From: an uncultured Christensenella sp.
GTDB lineage: Bacteria > Bacillota > Clostridia > Christensenellales > Borkfalkiaceae
Assembly (NCBI GenBank): GCA_910586065.1
Contig: CAJUGI010000001.1
Location: 496,001 to 560,000 of the forward strand
Direction of reading: 5' to 3'
DNA length: 64,000 nt
The notes under the pieces are model-generated. The model was not told the DNA's origin, made no database searches, and worked only from the letters and a program-made list of their open reading frames with translations. The position numbers and the translations under genes were made by a program. Shown here one piece after another: positions 17,339 to 27,723 of the stretch; position 1 is the first letter of the stretch, and each line of letters starts with the position of its first letter.

Positions 17339-18465
17339 TGATTTATTTTGATAATGCGGCTACTACAAAACCCGACGGGGAATGTTTGAAACGGGCCGAA
17401 AAATATTTATATAACGATTTTTATAATCCTTCCGCGCTATATGTGGAAGGTTATAATATTAATCTGGAATTGCGCGAGGCGAGGAAGAATATTTTGTCGG
17501 ATATTGCAGATTCCGAAAAATTCGAGCTTGTGTTTACCTCGTGCGGGACTGAAGCCGACAATATGGCGGTTTTAGGCGGTGGGCGACGAGGGAACGTTGT
17601 AACAACTGCCGGCGAACATTCGGCGGTGTTTTCTGCGGTAAACGAGCTGAAACAAAGGGGCTTGGAAGTGCGTTTAGCAAATCTTAACCCCGACGGAAGC
17701 GTGAATTTGGAGCATCTATTAAGCCTTGTTGACGGAAAAACTTCCTTGGTTTCGGTTATTCACGTGAATAACGAGACTGGCGCGGTGAACGACATTGTTA
17801 ATATATCGGCGGCGGTAAAGGCAAAAAATGCGTATGCATTGTTTCATTCGGACGGTGTGCAGGCATTTGGGAAAATTCCATTTAAACTGACTGGAAATAT
17901 TGATATGTATTCGGTTAGCGCACATAAAATAGGCGGAATTAAAGGGTGCGGGGCATTGATTAAGCGTAAAAATCTTGTAATTAAGCCACAAATTTTTGGC
18001 GGCGGACAGGAAAAAGGGCTTAGAAGCGGTACTGAAAATGTGTTCGGAATTAAAATTTTCGAGTATGCGGCGGCAAAAAAATGCGCGGCAATCAATGAAA
18101 ATTATGTAAAGGCTTCAAAAATCAAGTCCGCTTTTCTGGGCGGACTTGATAGCGGACTTTTTACGGTTATTTCTGGTGAAAATTCATCGCCGTATATAGT
18201 TTGTTTGGCGGCGGACGGCGTGCGCGGGGAAACTGTTTTGCACGAGGCGAACGATGCTGGACTTATTATAGGAACGGGCTCGGCGTGCTCTTCAAATGAG
18301 AAAAAGAGATTTTCGAGGACGATTTTGGCTTGCGGAATAGATGAAAACCTAGCGGACGGCGTGTTAAGAATCAGCTTTTCTCCTGAAAACAGTGTGGAAG
18401 AGGCCGAAAGTGCGGCAAAGCTTTTGAACAAAATCGTGAGCAACAGAAAGAGGATTATGGCGTAA
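17338..18465 (+). CDS. Cysteine desulfurase (NifS/IscS-like)
   Basis: A PLP enzyme that transfers sulfur from cysteine to a protein persulfide. The PLP lysine is in SAHKIGGIKGCGAL and the active-site cysteine is in GTGSACSS. The N-terminus MIYFDNAATTKP is typical of the family. At 375 aa it is close to the usual length. Its start shares one base with the upstream stop (TAATG), and thiI follows after two bases. Pairing with thiI indicates that it supplies sulfur for 4-thiouridine in tRNA and possibly thiamine thiazole. Confidence 0.93.
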   Translation: MIYFDNAATTKPDGECLKRAEKYLYNDFYNPSALYVEGYNINLELREARKNILSDIADSEKFELVFTSCGTEADNMAVLGGGRRGNVVTTAGEHSAVFSAVNELKQRGLEVRLANLNPDGSVNLEHLLSLVDGKTSLVSVIHVNNETGAVNDIVNISAAVKAKNAYALFHSDGVQAFGKIPFKLTGNIDMYSVSAHKIGGIKGCGALIKRKNLVIKPQIFGGGQEKGLRSGTENVFGIKIFEYAAAKKCAAINENYVKASKIKSAFLGGLDSGLFTVISGENSSPYIVCLAADGVRGETVLHEANDAGLIIGTGSACSSNEKKRFSRTILACGIDENLADGVLRISFSPENSVEEAESAAKLLNKIVSNRKRIMA

Positions 18466-18467
18466 AT

Positions 18468-19622
18468 ATGGAAAAGGTAATTATAATCAGGTATTCCGAA
18501 ATTCATTTAAAGGGCAAGAACCGCGGTTATTTCGAGCGGGCTTTTTTAGTAAACCTTGAAAAGTCGCTTAAAGGATATAAGCACGAAATTAAAAGACAGA
18601 GCGGCAGATATTTAATTGAAAACTTTAATGAAAGCGAAGTTGATGAAATTTCGGACAGAATTAAACGCGTTTTCGGCGTTCATTCTTACAGCGTGGCTTT
18701 AAAAGTTAAGTCAAATATGGATGAAATTTTTAGGGCTGCGAAAAAAGTTTGCTTTGAGCACGGTAGTTTTAAGGTGAATACGCATCGCGCAGATAAGACT
18801 TTTTGCTTAAATTCAATGCAGATTAGTGCGGAAATAGGCGGGAAGTTGCTTTCGGAATTTAAAAATATAGAAGTTGACGTGCACAACCCTGATTTTGTAA
18901 TTAACATCGATATCAGGGAAAACGGTACGGCGCTTGCGTTTAACGAATTTTTTAAAGGCGCAGGCGGTATGCCTGTGGGAACTTCAGGTAAAGGACTTTT
19001 GCTGATTTCGGGAGGAATTGACAGCCCGGTGGCGGGGCATATGATAGCAAAGCGCGGAATGGTTGTGGACTGTATTCACTTCCATAGTTATCCTTACACT
19101 AACGCTCAGGCAAGAGACAAGGTTGTGGAGCTTTCAAAGGTGCTATCAAAATACACTTGCGGATTGAGGTTGAACATTGTTTCGGTAACTCATATTCAGG
19201 AAGAAATCCATAAAAAGTGCAACGGCGAGTATATGGTTACGCTTTTGCGGCGGTTTATGTTCCGTATTGCGGAAAGAATTGCCTTAAAAACTGGCGCACA
19301 GTGCTTAATAACCGGTGAGAGTTTGGGGCAGGTTGCAAGCCAGACTATAGAGGGGATGACGTCATCTAATAGCGTGGTAGAAAAACTGCCCGTTTTAAGA
19401 CCGCTGTGCGGGTTCGATAAGGATGAAATAATCGAGAGGAGCCGCGGTATGGGTGCATACGAAATATCCATTCAGCCGTATGAAGACTGCTGCACTGTAT
19501 TTTTGCCTAAACATCCCGTAATTAAACCGCAACTATCGGCGGTTGTAGAGGAAGAGAATAAACTTAACGTTAAAGAACTTTTGGAAGAGGCTTTGAACGG
19601 AGTAGAGGTTTTACATTTATAA
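18468..19622 (+). CDS. thiI: tRNA 4-thiouridine synthase ThiI
   Basis: Adenylates U8 of tRNA and transfers sulfur to make 4-thiouridine. An N-terminal ferredoxin-like region (YSEIHLKGKNRGYFE) and THUMP domain (~60-165) precede a PP-loop ATPase domain with LLISGGIDSPVAG. The 384-aa protein ends after that domain and lacks the rhodanese domain of enterobacterial ThiI, as usual in Firmicutes. A cysteine pair near the end (EDCCTVFLPKHP) is present. It is the last gene of the carA operon as read here, and its stop overlaps the convergent PBP gene by six bases. Confidence 0.95.
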   Translation: MEKVIIIRYSEIHLKGKNRGYFERAFLVNLEKSLKGYKHEIKRQSGRYLIENFNESEVDEISDRIKRVFGVHSYSVALKVKSNMDEIFRAAKKVCFEHGSFKVNTHRADKTFCLNSMQISAEIGGKLLSEFKNIEVDVHNPDFVINIDIRENGTALAFNEFFKGAGGMPVGTSGKGLLLISGGIDSPVAGHMIAKRGMVVDCIHFHSYPYTNAQARDKVVELSKVLSKYTCGLRLNIVSVTHIQEEIHKKCNGEYMVTLLRRFMFRIAERIALKTGAQCLITGESLGQVASQTIEGMTSSNSVVEKLPVLRPLCGFDKDEIIERSRGMGAYEISIQPYEDCCTVFLPKHPVIKPQLSAVVEEENKLNVKELLEEALNGVEVLHL

Positions 19623-21821
19623 ATCGAACCAATCTTTTTTTACGATATCGGGGGCTTCTTCCTGAGGTGAAGAGCCGCTGTTGTTAAAATTTATCGACGG
19701 CAGGGAAATTTCCTTGCCGTATATTTTATTTTCACCGCATTTATAGTAGGGCGTAACAGAATAAACGTGATTACCGTTTGGCGGTGTATCAGCAAAGATT
19801 TTATCGATTTTGCCCTCAAAAATAACCTTATTATTGCGTTTTATAATATATTCATAGTACTTTGCGTGACATAACTCAATATTTATGCCACTTTCGGTTA
19901 CCGTAAGCGCGGGTGTTTGTATGACGGGAGATGAAAATCTGGTTGATGTTTCCTTCGGCTCGTTTCCGGACAAGACGCGCATTGTTAAGCGGTTGTATTT
20001 TGGAGATGCGGGGTCGGAGAGCATAACTTTGTTGTTGTCGTAATACTCATCGGCGTCAATTGATATTTCGTTTGTTCCCCCTGTAACGTTAAGATTTTCG
20101 GGAGAATGTGAGGAATACAGATAGTCCGTGATTTCTTTAATTAAATTGCAGCATGCACCGCCGCCGGTTACCGAAAGTTTTTTATTGTTTTTGTCGCCTA
20201 GCCAAACTCCTATGGTGTGCTCTGATGTGTAACTTATTGCGTAAGCGTCGGTGTTGCCGTCTTCGTTTCCGCACGTTCCCGTTTTTGAAGCAATATCAAA
20301 TTGATAGTTTTTGAGCTTTTTGGCTGTTCCGCTTTTAGAAGTTTCCAAAAGCATGCTGTTCATCAATGAACTTGCTCCCTCGGAAAATACTCTGTTTTTG
20401 TATCCGTCGTTTTTGTAAATAGTTTTGCCGTCATTTGTGGTTATTTCCTTTATGAAGCGCGAGCGGTAATAAAAGCCGCCCGAAGGGAAAACGGAATAGC
20501 AGTCGGCAAGCGTATGCAGGTTTAAGCCGTATTTCATGCCTCCCAGTGCCAGTGAGAGGTTTTTTTCGTCGTTTTCAAGCTTGATTCCCATTCTTGAAAG
20601 GTACTTTTCGGAATTCTGAACGGTTAACGCATTTAAAGTTTTAACCGCAGGTATATTGTAGCTGTGTGAAAGTGAATCGGTTACCGAAACGTAGCCGTGA
20701 TATTTTTTATCATAATTTTCCGGCGAGTAGCCCCCGTAACTTATTTTTTCATCTAAAATTTTTGTGAACGGACTTATGAGTTTTTCGTCTATGGCTGGCG
20801 CATATACAGCGAGCGGCTTAATGGTTGACCCGGGTTGGCGCTTTGCTCCGTTTATTGTTGACTTGTAGGCGCTTACGCTGCCCTGTGAGGTTATTATTAC
20901 CGAGTTGTCGGTTTCAAAGGCTAAATTTTCTATTTTTGACTGTAGGTCTGGCTTTAAATAAGTTTTGATTATACAGCCGTTCAGTCCGTATAGCGGCAAA
21001 TTCGTTTCTTCCAGTTCATCAAAAACAGCGTTTAAATAATCGTAATTTTTTTCGCCGGCAACGGGCTTATGTGCGTTTAGTGGTTCTTTTACCGCCTTGC
21101 CGTATGCGTTTTCATCAATGTAGTTGCAGGTTAGCATTGCTTTTAAAACGGTATTTCGGCGATTTAAGCTTTTTTCGGGGTTTTTGAAAGGTGAAAAATT
21201 GTTGGGTGAGGTTAAAAGTCCGACAAGCGTGGCGCTTTCTGTTAAATTCAATTCTTCGGCGCGTTTATCAAAATAAAATTGTGCGGCGCTTTGCAAACCA
21301 TAGCAATTGTGACCGAAATAAATGGTGTTTAAATACATTTCCAGAATTTCGTCCTTAGAGTAGCGTCTTTCGAGTTGCTTGGTAAGTTTAATTTCGTTTA
21401 ATTTTCTTTTTATCGTCTTATCCTGTGAAAGGTGAGTGTTTTTTATCAGCTGTTGGCTAATGGTGGAAGCTCCCTCTTTAAATGAACCCGCGGCGATATT
21501 TTTGAAAAGCGCTTTTACCATACGCTTGTAATTTAAGCCGTTGTGCGAGTAGAAAGTTCTGTCCTCGGAGGCTATGAATGCGTTTTTGGTGTAATCGTGA
21601 AGATTTTCGAGTTTAACGCTCTTGTTTTTGCTTGAAAGCGAAGCGTTAACGACTTCGTTGCCGTTGTCGTCGATTATTATAATGCTCTGGTCGGGATTAA
21701 TTAATTTGCTTTCATTGAGTTTTGCGTCCTTAGTTATTATGAAGAACGCGGCAAAAGCCGTAGCGGTAAACGCGGTTATACACAGCAATATTAAAAGTGA
21801 AAATTTTAAAAATTTAGTCAT
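19617..21821 (-). CDS. Class A penicillin-binding protein (PBP1A-like)
   Basis: A bifunctional peptidoglycan synthase of 734 aa. One N-terminal transmembrane anchor (~5-28) is followed by a GT51 transglycosylase domain (catalytic region SEDRTFYSHNG, then EGASTISQQLIKN). The transpeptidase domain has the SxxK serine in QPGSTIKP, an SYN motif and KTGT. A fibronectin-like tail of ~100 residues follows. The start at 21821 is chosen because the frame upstream runs into the divergent miaB gene and has no membrane-anchor logic. No strong ribosome-binding site is visible. It is convergent with thiI. Confidence 0.92.
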   Translation of the reverse strand: MTKFLKFSLLILLCITAFTATAFAAFFIITKDAKLNESKLINPDQSIIIIDDNGNEVVNASLSSKNKSVKLENLHDYTKNAFIASEDRTFYSHNGLNYKRMVKALFKNIAAGSFKEGASTISQQLIKNTHLSQDKTIKRKLNEIKLTKQLERRYSKDEILEMYLNTIYFGHNCYGLQSAAQFYFDKRAEELNLTESATLVGLLTSPNNFSPFKNPEKSLNRRNTVLKAMLTCNYIDENAYGKAVKEPLNAHKPVAGEKNYDYLNAVFDELEETNLPLYGLNGCIIKTYLKPDLQSKIENLAFETDNSVIITSQGSVSAYKSTINGAKRQPGSTIKPLAVYAPAIDEKLISPFTKILDEKISYGGYSPENYDKKYHGYVSVTDSLSHSYNIPAVKTLNALTVQNSEKYLSRMGIKLENDEKNLSLALGGMKYGLNLHTLADCYSVFPSGGFYYRSRFIKEITTNDGKTIYKNDGYKNRVFSEGASSLMNSMLLETSKSGTAKKLKNYQFDIASKTGTCGNEDGNTDAYAISYTSEHTIGVWLGDKNNKKLSVTGGGACCNLIKEITDYLYSSHSPENLNVTGGTNEISIDADEYYDNNKVMLSDPASPKYNRLTMRVLSGNEPKETSTRFSSPVIQTPALTVTESGINIELCHAKYYEYIIKRNNKVIFEGKIDKIFADTPPNGNHVYSVTPYYKCGENKIYGKEISLPSINFNNSGSSPQEEAPDIVKKDWFDL

Positions 21822-21863
21822 TAAACTTAGTATTGATAAAATTAAAATATTGTTGCAAAACAA

Positions 21864-21892
21864 TTGAAAAAATTTGTAAAAAATTATATAAT
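21864..21892 (+). promoter_or_regulatory. miaB promoter placed for a leaderless transcript
   Basis: TTGAAA, a 17-base spacer and TATAAT. The -10 box ends seven bases before position 21899, so transcription should begin one or two bases before the ATG at 21900. No Shine-Dalgarno site is present. Confidence 0.7.
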
Positions 21893-21899
21893 ATTGTAT

Positions 21900-23216
21900 A
21901 TGCCTAAATATTTTTACATAACAACGTACGGTTGTCAGATGAACGTACACGAATCGGAAAAAATTGCCGGGATACTCTCGGAGCTTGGTTTTGAACCCTG
22001 TAACGATATTAACGACAGTGATATTGCCGTTTTTAACACCTGCTGTATACGCGAAAACGCCGAAAATCACGCTTACGGCAATATAGGTATGCTTAAAAAA
22101 TTAAAGGAAAAGAATAAAAATCTGATAATTGCGGTTGGCGGGTGCCTTACACAGCAGATGGGCAAAGCCGACGTTTTGCATAAAAAATTTCCTTATGTTG
22201 ATATAATTTTCGGAACGCACAATTTGGGCAACTTAAAACAGCTTATTTTAAAAAAGCAAAACCAAAAGAAAGCTGTTATCGAGATAGAAGACAGCGAGGG
22301 AAAGATTTGTGAAAACGAAAGACCTTTAAGGACAAGTTATCCCAACGCATGGCTTAACATAACATACGGTTGCAATAATTTCTGCAGTTATTGTATAGTG
22401 CCGTATGTGCGCGGACGAGAGCGCAGCAGACGCTCGGAGGACATAATTAAAGAGGCGGAAGAACTGGTAGCGTCCGGTTATAAGGAAATTACGCTTTTGG
22501 GACAGAACGTTAATTCGTTTGCAAACGGTACGGACGACATTTCTTTTCCCGAACTTTTAAATAGAATTGCTGCGATTGACGGAAAATTCCGCTTGCGTTT
22601 TATGACTAGCCATCCTAAAGATTTTTCGGAGGAGTTGGCTAAGGCGATTGCGGCAAGCGACAAGATTTGCAAAGCCGTGCATTTGCCGGTGCAGAGCGGC
22701 TCTAACGCTGTTTTAAAGGCAATGAACAGAAAGTACACCGCCGAGGACTATCTCAAAAAGGTTGAAATTTTAAGGCGATACGTACCCGATTGCGCTATTA
22801 CGACAGACTTAATCGTAGGTTTTCCCAATGAAACCGACGAAGACTTTGAAGATACTTTAAAACTTGTAAAACAGGTTGGGTTTGCTTCGGCTTTTACATT
22901 CGTTTACTCCAGGCGCGAGGGGACCGTTGCGGCTAATATGGACGGGCAGATTCCCGAAGATGTTTCAAAGTCGAGAATTATGAAACTAATCGAGCTTGTA
23001 AACTCGCTTACGCGCGAACAGACGGTTAAATACGCGGGCAAGTCGGTTGAAATTCTGTGCGAGGATTTCGATAAAAAGAGGGGACTGTATTTGGGGCGCG
23101 ACGAATACGGCAGAATGGCTTATTTCCCTTCGGATAAAAACGTTATCGGAGAGTTCGTAAACGTAAAAATAAACTCGGCGAACGGAGTTTCGCTTACCGG
23201 CGAAAAGGTGGATTAA
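21900..23216 (+). CDS. miaB: tRNA-2-methylthio-N6-dimethylallyladenosine synthase MiaB
   Basis: A radical-SAM methylthiotransferase that modifies A37 of tRNAs reading codons starting with U. The UPF0004 domain opens with YITTYGCQMNVHESEK, the radical-SAM triad is CNNFCSYC, and a TRAM domain ends the protein. With the ATG at 21900 it is 438 aa. A TTG 36 bases upstream is in frame but falls in the -35 box, so it is rejected. Its partner in the same modification, miaA, lies in the same gene run at 27724. Confidence 0.95.
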   Translation: MPKYFYITTYGCQMNVHESEKIAGILSELGFEPCNDINDSDIAVFNTCCIRENAENHAYGNIGMLKKLKEKNKNLIIAVGGCLTQQMGKADVLHKKFPYVDIIFGTHNLGNLKQLILKKQNQKKAVIEIEDSEGKICENERPLRTSYPNAWLNITYGCNNFCSYCIVPYVRGRERSRRSEDIIKEAEELVASGYKEITLLGQNVNSFANGTDDISFPELLNRIAAIDGKFRLRFMTSHPKDFSEELAKAIAASDKICKAVHLPVQSGSNAVLKAMNRKYTAEDYLKKVEILRRYVPDCAITTDLIVGFPNETDEDFEDTLKLVKQVGFASAFTFVYSRREGTVAANMDGQIPEDVSKSRIMKLIELVNSLTREQTVKYAGKSVEILCEDFDKKRGLYLGRDEYGRMAYFPSDKNVIGEFVNVKINSANGVSLTGEKVD

Positions 23217-23217
23217 A

Positions 23218-25788
23218 ATGGCTCTTTCACAAATGATGCAACATTTCTTTTCTGTAAAGGAAAAGTATAAAGACTGTATTATTTTTTACCGCTTGGGCGA
23301 CTTTTACGAGATGTTTTTTGATGACGCCGTAAAGGCGTCGAAACTTCTGGATTTAACGCTTACCGGCAGGGACTGCGGACTTGAACAGCGCGCGCCGATG
23401 TGCGGCGTGCCGTATCACGCAGTGAATGCTTACATACAAAAACTTGTTTCATGCGGTGAAAAAGTTGCAATTTGCGAACAGGTAGAGGACCCAGCGACAG
23501 CGAAAGGAATGGTTGCGCGCGAGGTGGTAAAAGTTGTTACAGCCGGCACGCTTGCCGCGGATTCGCTTGACGAAAAGACTAACAATTTTATTTGTTGCGC
23601 GGCGAAAATAGGCGATACAATTGCATTAAGTTGGGCGGATATCACTACCGGAGAATTGACTTCAACCGAATTTTACGGTGAAGACGGTTTGAAAAAATGT
23701 GTGGCAATGATGATTAAACTCGAAGTTAAAGAGATAATCTGCAACGATGAGATGTTGTTTGCCGCAAAAGATTTGCCTGAAGTTTCCCGCGGGATTCTTC
23801 CGCGGTTTTCAAGTTATCCTGATTACGCTTTCGGTTATTCGTCGGCCGAAAGAACTCTGTTGGAGCAATTTAACGTTAAAACGCTGTCAGCGTTCGCGGT
23901 TGCGGGAAAAAACGCTGCGGTTTCTTCAACCGGCGCGCTCATAGATTATCTGAAAGAGACCCAGATGCATGCGCTTAAAAATATCGATACGGTGAAATAC
24001 GTCTTTAACGATAGATTTATGCAGCTTGATTCGACGGCTATAAGAAATCTGGAAATAGTAAAGACTTTGGGTGACGGCGGAAAATACGGCTCGCTTTTAT
24101 GGCTTCTGGATAAAACGAATACCGCTATGGGCGCGAGAATGTTACATTCTGCGGTTATGAATCCGATGTATGATAAAGAGGCGATAATTTACAGGTTGGA
24201 CGGAGTGGACGAGTTGTTTGACGCCACCGTGGTGAGGCTTGGAATTGCCGAACTTTTAAAGGAAATTAAAGATATTGAACGTATCGCGGGAAAGATAAGC
24301 GGGGGGACGGTTTTACCGAGAGATTGTCTTGCGCTTGCCCGCTCGCTTTCTGTAATACCGAATATAAAGTTCAATTTGTCCGGATTTAATTCTAAAATTC
24401 TTAACGATGTCAGTAACGGGCTTTTCGATATGGGCGATATTGTTTCGCTTATTGATAATGCGATTTCTGTTACGCCCCCTGCAAATATGAAGGACGGCGG
24501 ATATATTAAAGACGGATATAGCAATCAGCTTGACGAATTGAGAAACATAAAGAAAAACGGCAAGCAGGTTATTTTGGATATCGAATCGCGCGAGCGTGAT
24601 AAAACCGGCATAAGAAATTTAAGAATTAGTTATAACCGCGTTTTCGGCTATTATATTGAAGTTACCAAATCGTATGTTGACAAAGTTCCTCTTGAATACC
24701 AGCGCAGACAGACTTTGACAAACGCTGAGAGATTTATAACAAACGAGCTTAAAGAACTTGAAGAAAAGATAATGTCCAGCGAGGCGCTTGCGCTTCAGTT
24801 GGAGGCGGAGATTTATAACAGGGTAAAAGCCGTGTTGTTTGACAATATTGAAAAATTCAAGAGTATTTCTTCTTGTATAGCGCTTTTGGATATGCTGGTT
24901 TCGTTTGCCGACATTGCAAAGACGAATAAATATGTCCGCCCTGAAATAGTGTCGTCTGAATTTCCTCTTGAAATAAAAGACGGACGCCATCCCGTTGTGG
25001 AAGTTATTTCAAAAGAGAGGTTTATTCCCAATGACGTGCTTTTAGACGAAGCCAATAACCGTACGGCAATAATAACGGGTCCGAATATGGCGGGTAAAAG
25101 TACGTATATGCGTCAAACGGCGATAATTGTAATTATGGCGCATATCGGTTGTTTTGTGCCGGCAAAATCTGCAAAAATTCCGCTGATTGACAGAGTGTTC
25201 ACGCGCGTGGGGGCAAGTGACAATCTAATATCCGACCAAAGCACTTTTATGGTTGAGATGCTGGAAGTTGCAACAATAATACAGAACGCTACGAAAAACA
25301 GTCTGCTTATACTGGACGAAGTCGGCAGGGGAACATCCACATACGACGGTTTAAGCATTGCCTGGGCGGTTATTGAACATTTGAATATGGTAATCGGGGC
25401 AAAAACAATGTTTGCGACGCATTATCATGAACTAACCGAACTTGAGAATAAGCTGGAGGGCGTAAAAAATTATAAAATCGCCGTTAAGGAAATAAACGGC
25501 GGAGTGGTCTTTTTGAGAAAGATTATGCGGGGAGGCGCAAACCGCAGCTTCGGTATAGAAGTGGCGGCGCTTGCCGGAATACCTGCTGAAGTTACCGAAA
25601 GGGCAAAAAAGATTTTAAAACTTGTGGAACGCGGCGGCGTGACGTGTTCGACGCCCGAAGATAGTGACGGGGAAGAACGTTCGCAGTCAGAAATTGAAAA
25701 GATTCTGAGTGAAGTGGATTTAAATAATATCTCTCCCATGCAGGCGTTTCTGCTTGTTTCTGACCTTGTAGAAAAGGTGAAAAGATGA
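23218..25788 (+). CDS. mutS: DNA mismatch repair protein MutS
   Basis: Recognises mismatches and small loops. The N-terminal mismatch-binding domain has the FYRLGDFYEMFFDDA motif, with the stacking Phe and Glu. The ATPase domain has Walker A GPNMAGKSTYMRQ and Walker B LLILDEVGRGTSTYDG, followed by ATHYHEL. The length (856 aa) is normal for MutS1. It begins one base after the miaB stop and overlaps mutL by four bases, so it is in one operon with miaB, mutL and miaA. Confidence 0.97.
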   Translation: MALSQMMQHFFSVKEKYKDCIIFYRLGDFYEMFFDDAVKASKLLDLTLTGRDCGLEQRAPMCGVPYHAVNAYIQKLVSCGEKVAICEQVEDPATAKGMVAREVVKVVTAGTLAADSLDEKTNNFICCAAKIGDTIALSWADITTGELTSTEFYGEDGLKKCVAMMIKLEVKEIICNDEMLFAAKDLPEVSRGILPRFSSYPDYAFGYSSAERTLLEQFNVKTLSAFAVAGKNAAVSSTGALIDYLKETQMHALKNIDTVKYVFNDRFMQLDSTAIRNLEIVKTLGDGGKYGSLLWLLDKTNTAMGARMLHSAVMNPMYDKEAIIYRLDGVDELFDATVVRLGIAELLKEIKDIERIAGKISGGTVLPRDCLALARSLSVIPNIKFNLSGFNSKILNDVSNGLFDMGDIVSLIDNAISVTPPANMKDGGYIKDGYSNQLDELRNIKKNGKQVILDIESRERDKTGIRNLRISYNRVFGYYIEVTKSYVDKVPLEYQRRQTLTNAERFITNELKELEEKIMSSEALALQLEAEIYNRVKAVLFDNIEKFKSISSCIALLDMLVSFADIAKTNKYVRPEIVSSEFPLEIKDGRHPVVEVISKERFIPNDVLLDEANNRTAIITGPNMAGKSTYMRQTAIIVIMAHIGCFVPAKSAKIPLIDRVFTRVGASDNLISDQSTFMVEMLEVATIIQNATKNSLLILDEVGRGTSTYDGLSIAWAVIEHLNMVIGAKTMFATHYHELTELENKLEGVKNYKIAVKEINGGVVFLRKIMRGGANRSFGIEVAALAGIPAEVTERAKKILKLVERGGVTCSTPEDSDGEERSQSEIEKILSEVDLNNISPMQAFLLVSDLVEKVKR

Positions 25789-27722
25789 GAAAAATAAATA
25801 TTCTTACTAAAAATGTATACAACCGGATTGCGGCGGGCGAGGTTGTTGACAGACCTTATTCCGCAGTTAAGGAACTAATTGAAAACAGCCTTGACGCGAA
25901 AGCTACCGAAATTGAAATTTATGTGGAGCGGGGCGGTAAACAGCTGATTAAAGTTGTTGATAACGGCACCGGTATTGAACGCGACGATTTGCGCGCCGCC
26001 TTTTTACCGCACGCGACAAGTAAAATCTCTGCGGCAGAAGATTTGGATAACATACTCACGCTTGGTTTCAGAGGCGAGGCGCTTGCGAGCATTTCTGCAA
26101 TTTCAAAGGTTGAATTAAAATCTGTAACCGAAGGGAACTCTGCTTATAAAATTTCTTGCGAAGACGGCAAAATCGGTGAAATTACGCCGGCTGCACTTGA
26201 AAAAGGTACGGAAATAACCGTCAGAGATTTGTTTTACAATACGCCCGTCCGTGCAAAATTTATGAAGACGGATAAAAAGGAAGAAGCGGATATTACTGCG
26301 TTTGTTACAAGGTATATTTTAGGTAATCCTGAGGTTTCTTTTAAATATTATACGGACGGTAAACTCTTTTTGCAGTCTTTTGGCGGCGGATTGGGCGAAG
26401 CTATGGCGCAGGTTTACGGTGCCAAAATTTTATCCGAATGTTTCATGATAGACGCATCCAGAAACGGCGTTCAATTGTATGGATTTATAGGCAATCAGAA
26501 TTTTTTTAAGCCCACAAAAACTTATCAGAGCATATTTCTTAACGGCAGATATATCGTCAATAATACAATAAGCACTGCCGTTACACAGGCTTATGCAAGT
26601 TATATGATGAAAAGACAGTTTCCGTTTTACGTGCTGTTTGTCAATGTGTCGCACGATATCGTGGATGTAAACGTACACCCTAGTAAAGCCGACGTGCGTT
26701 TTGTTGATAATAAATTTATTTTCGGTAACGTTTATTCGGTTATTTCGTCCGTTTTGGATGGAACGGCTTCCGCGGCAGAATTTGTTGTCGGCGGCGTTCC
26801 GGCGGTTAAGTCTTCTTTGGGAGGAGTCGGTAATAATACTTTTAGCAACGATAAAGCAGGCAAGCCTGAAGACAATAAAACGGATAACGATATTATACAT
26901 AAGCTTATTGAAAAGTATAAACCTGAAATGAAAGTGGATACGTCAAATAGATATACTGTAAAAACTGTCGGAGACGAAATAGCCGTAACGAATAATGAAA
27001 ACGGTACCGGATTCGATATCTTAAAAGATTTGCCGCTAGAAAATTTAATACCTAAGCACATAGACAACGTTTTAAAAGTTACCGACGATACGATGTCTCC
27101 GTCTTTTGATGCCGCATATATTAACGGAAAACAGCAGTTTATTGATTATTCTATGTGTAAATATAAAGGCAATTTGTTTAATACGTATCTTTTATACGAA
27201 TATAATGAGCGTGTTTATATGATTGACCAGCATGCGGCTCATGAGAGATTGATTTACGATAATCTTATGAAGCGGCTTGCGGAAAGAAAAATAGTAAAAC
27301 AACCGTTACTTGTTCCTTATATATTTGAAACTAATCCGCAGGAAGAGCGCATTTTGGAAGAGAAGCTGTATGTTTTGCGTTCAATGGGGTTTGGTATAGA
27401 GCCGTTTGGTTTGGGGTCGTATAAAATAGACGAGGTGCCGGTTGATTTACAGGATATTAACGTTAAAGAATTTATCGGTGAAATTTTAGCCGATATAGAA
27501 GGTTTAAAGAATGCGGGACTTGAAGACGTTTTAAAGGACAAAATTGCAACATCCGCCTGCAAACATGCGGTTAAGGGCGGTATGCAATTGACAGACGGTG
27601 AAATTGACGCATTATTTAAAATGATAGACGGTAATATGGGACTAAAATGTCCGCACGGTCGTCCGGTATGCGTTGTTTTAACAAAACGCGAGATAGAAAA
27701 AATGTTTAAAAGGATTGTGTAA
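25785..27722 (+). CDS. mutL: DNA mismatch repair protein MutL
   Basis: A GHKL ATPase that couples MutS to strand incision. The N-terminal motifs are IAAGEVVDRP, LIENSLDA, VVDNGTGI and GFRGEALASI. The C-terminal dimerisation domain carries the endonuclease-type motif DQHAAHERLIYDN and the downstream ACKHAVKGG and CPHGRP blocks. It is therefore an endonuclease-competent MutL, as expected without MutH. A variable linker lies at ~330-430. It overlaps the mutS stop (ATGA). Confidence 0.96.
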   Translation: MRKINILTKNVYNRIAAGEVVDRPYSAVKELIENSLDAKATEIEIYVERGGKQLIKVVDNGTGIERDDLRAAFLPHATSKISAAEDLDNILTLGFRGEALASISAISKVELKSVTEGNSAYKISCEDGKIGEITPAALEKGTEITVRDLFYNTPVRAKFMKTDKKEEADITAFVTRYILGNPEVSFKYYTDGKLFLQSFGGGLGEAMAQVYGAKILSECFMIDASRNGVQLYGFIGNQNFFKPTKTYQSIFLNGRYIVNNTISTAVTQAYASYMMKRQFPFYVLFVNVSHDIVDVNVHPSKADVRFVDNKFIFGNVYSVISSVLDGTASAAEFVVGGVPAVKSSLGGVGNNTFSNDKAGKPEDNKTDNDIIHKLIEKYKPEMKVDTSNRYTVKTVGDEIAVTNNENGTGFDILKDLPLENLIPKHIDNVLKVTDDTMSPSFDAAYINGKQQFIDYSMCKYKGNLFNTYLLYEYNERVYMIDQHAAHERLIYDNLMKRLAERKIVKQPLLVPYIFETNPQEERILEEKLYVLRSMGFGIEPFGLGSYKIDEVPVDLQDINVKEFIGEILADIEGLKNAGLEDVLKDKIATSACKHAVKGGMQLTDGEIDALFKMIDGNMGLKCPHGRPVCVVLTKREIEKMFKRIV

Positions 27723-27723
27723 T

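Noticed and set aside
21822..22070. N-terminal extension of the PBP gene by 83 residues
   Set aside because: The extension lies over the miaB promoter and coding start on the other strand, and the membrane anchor starts at the internal ATG at 21821.
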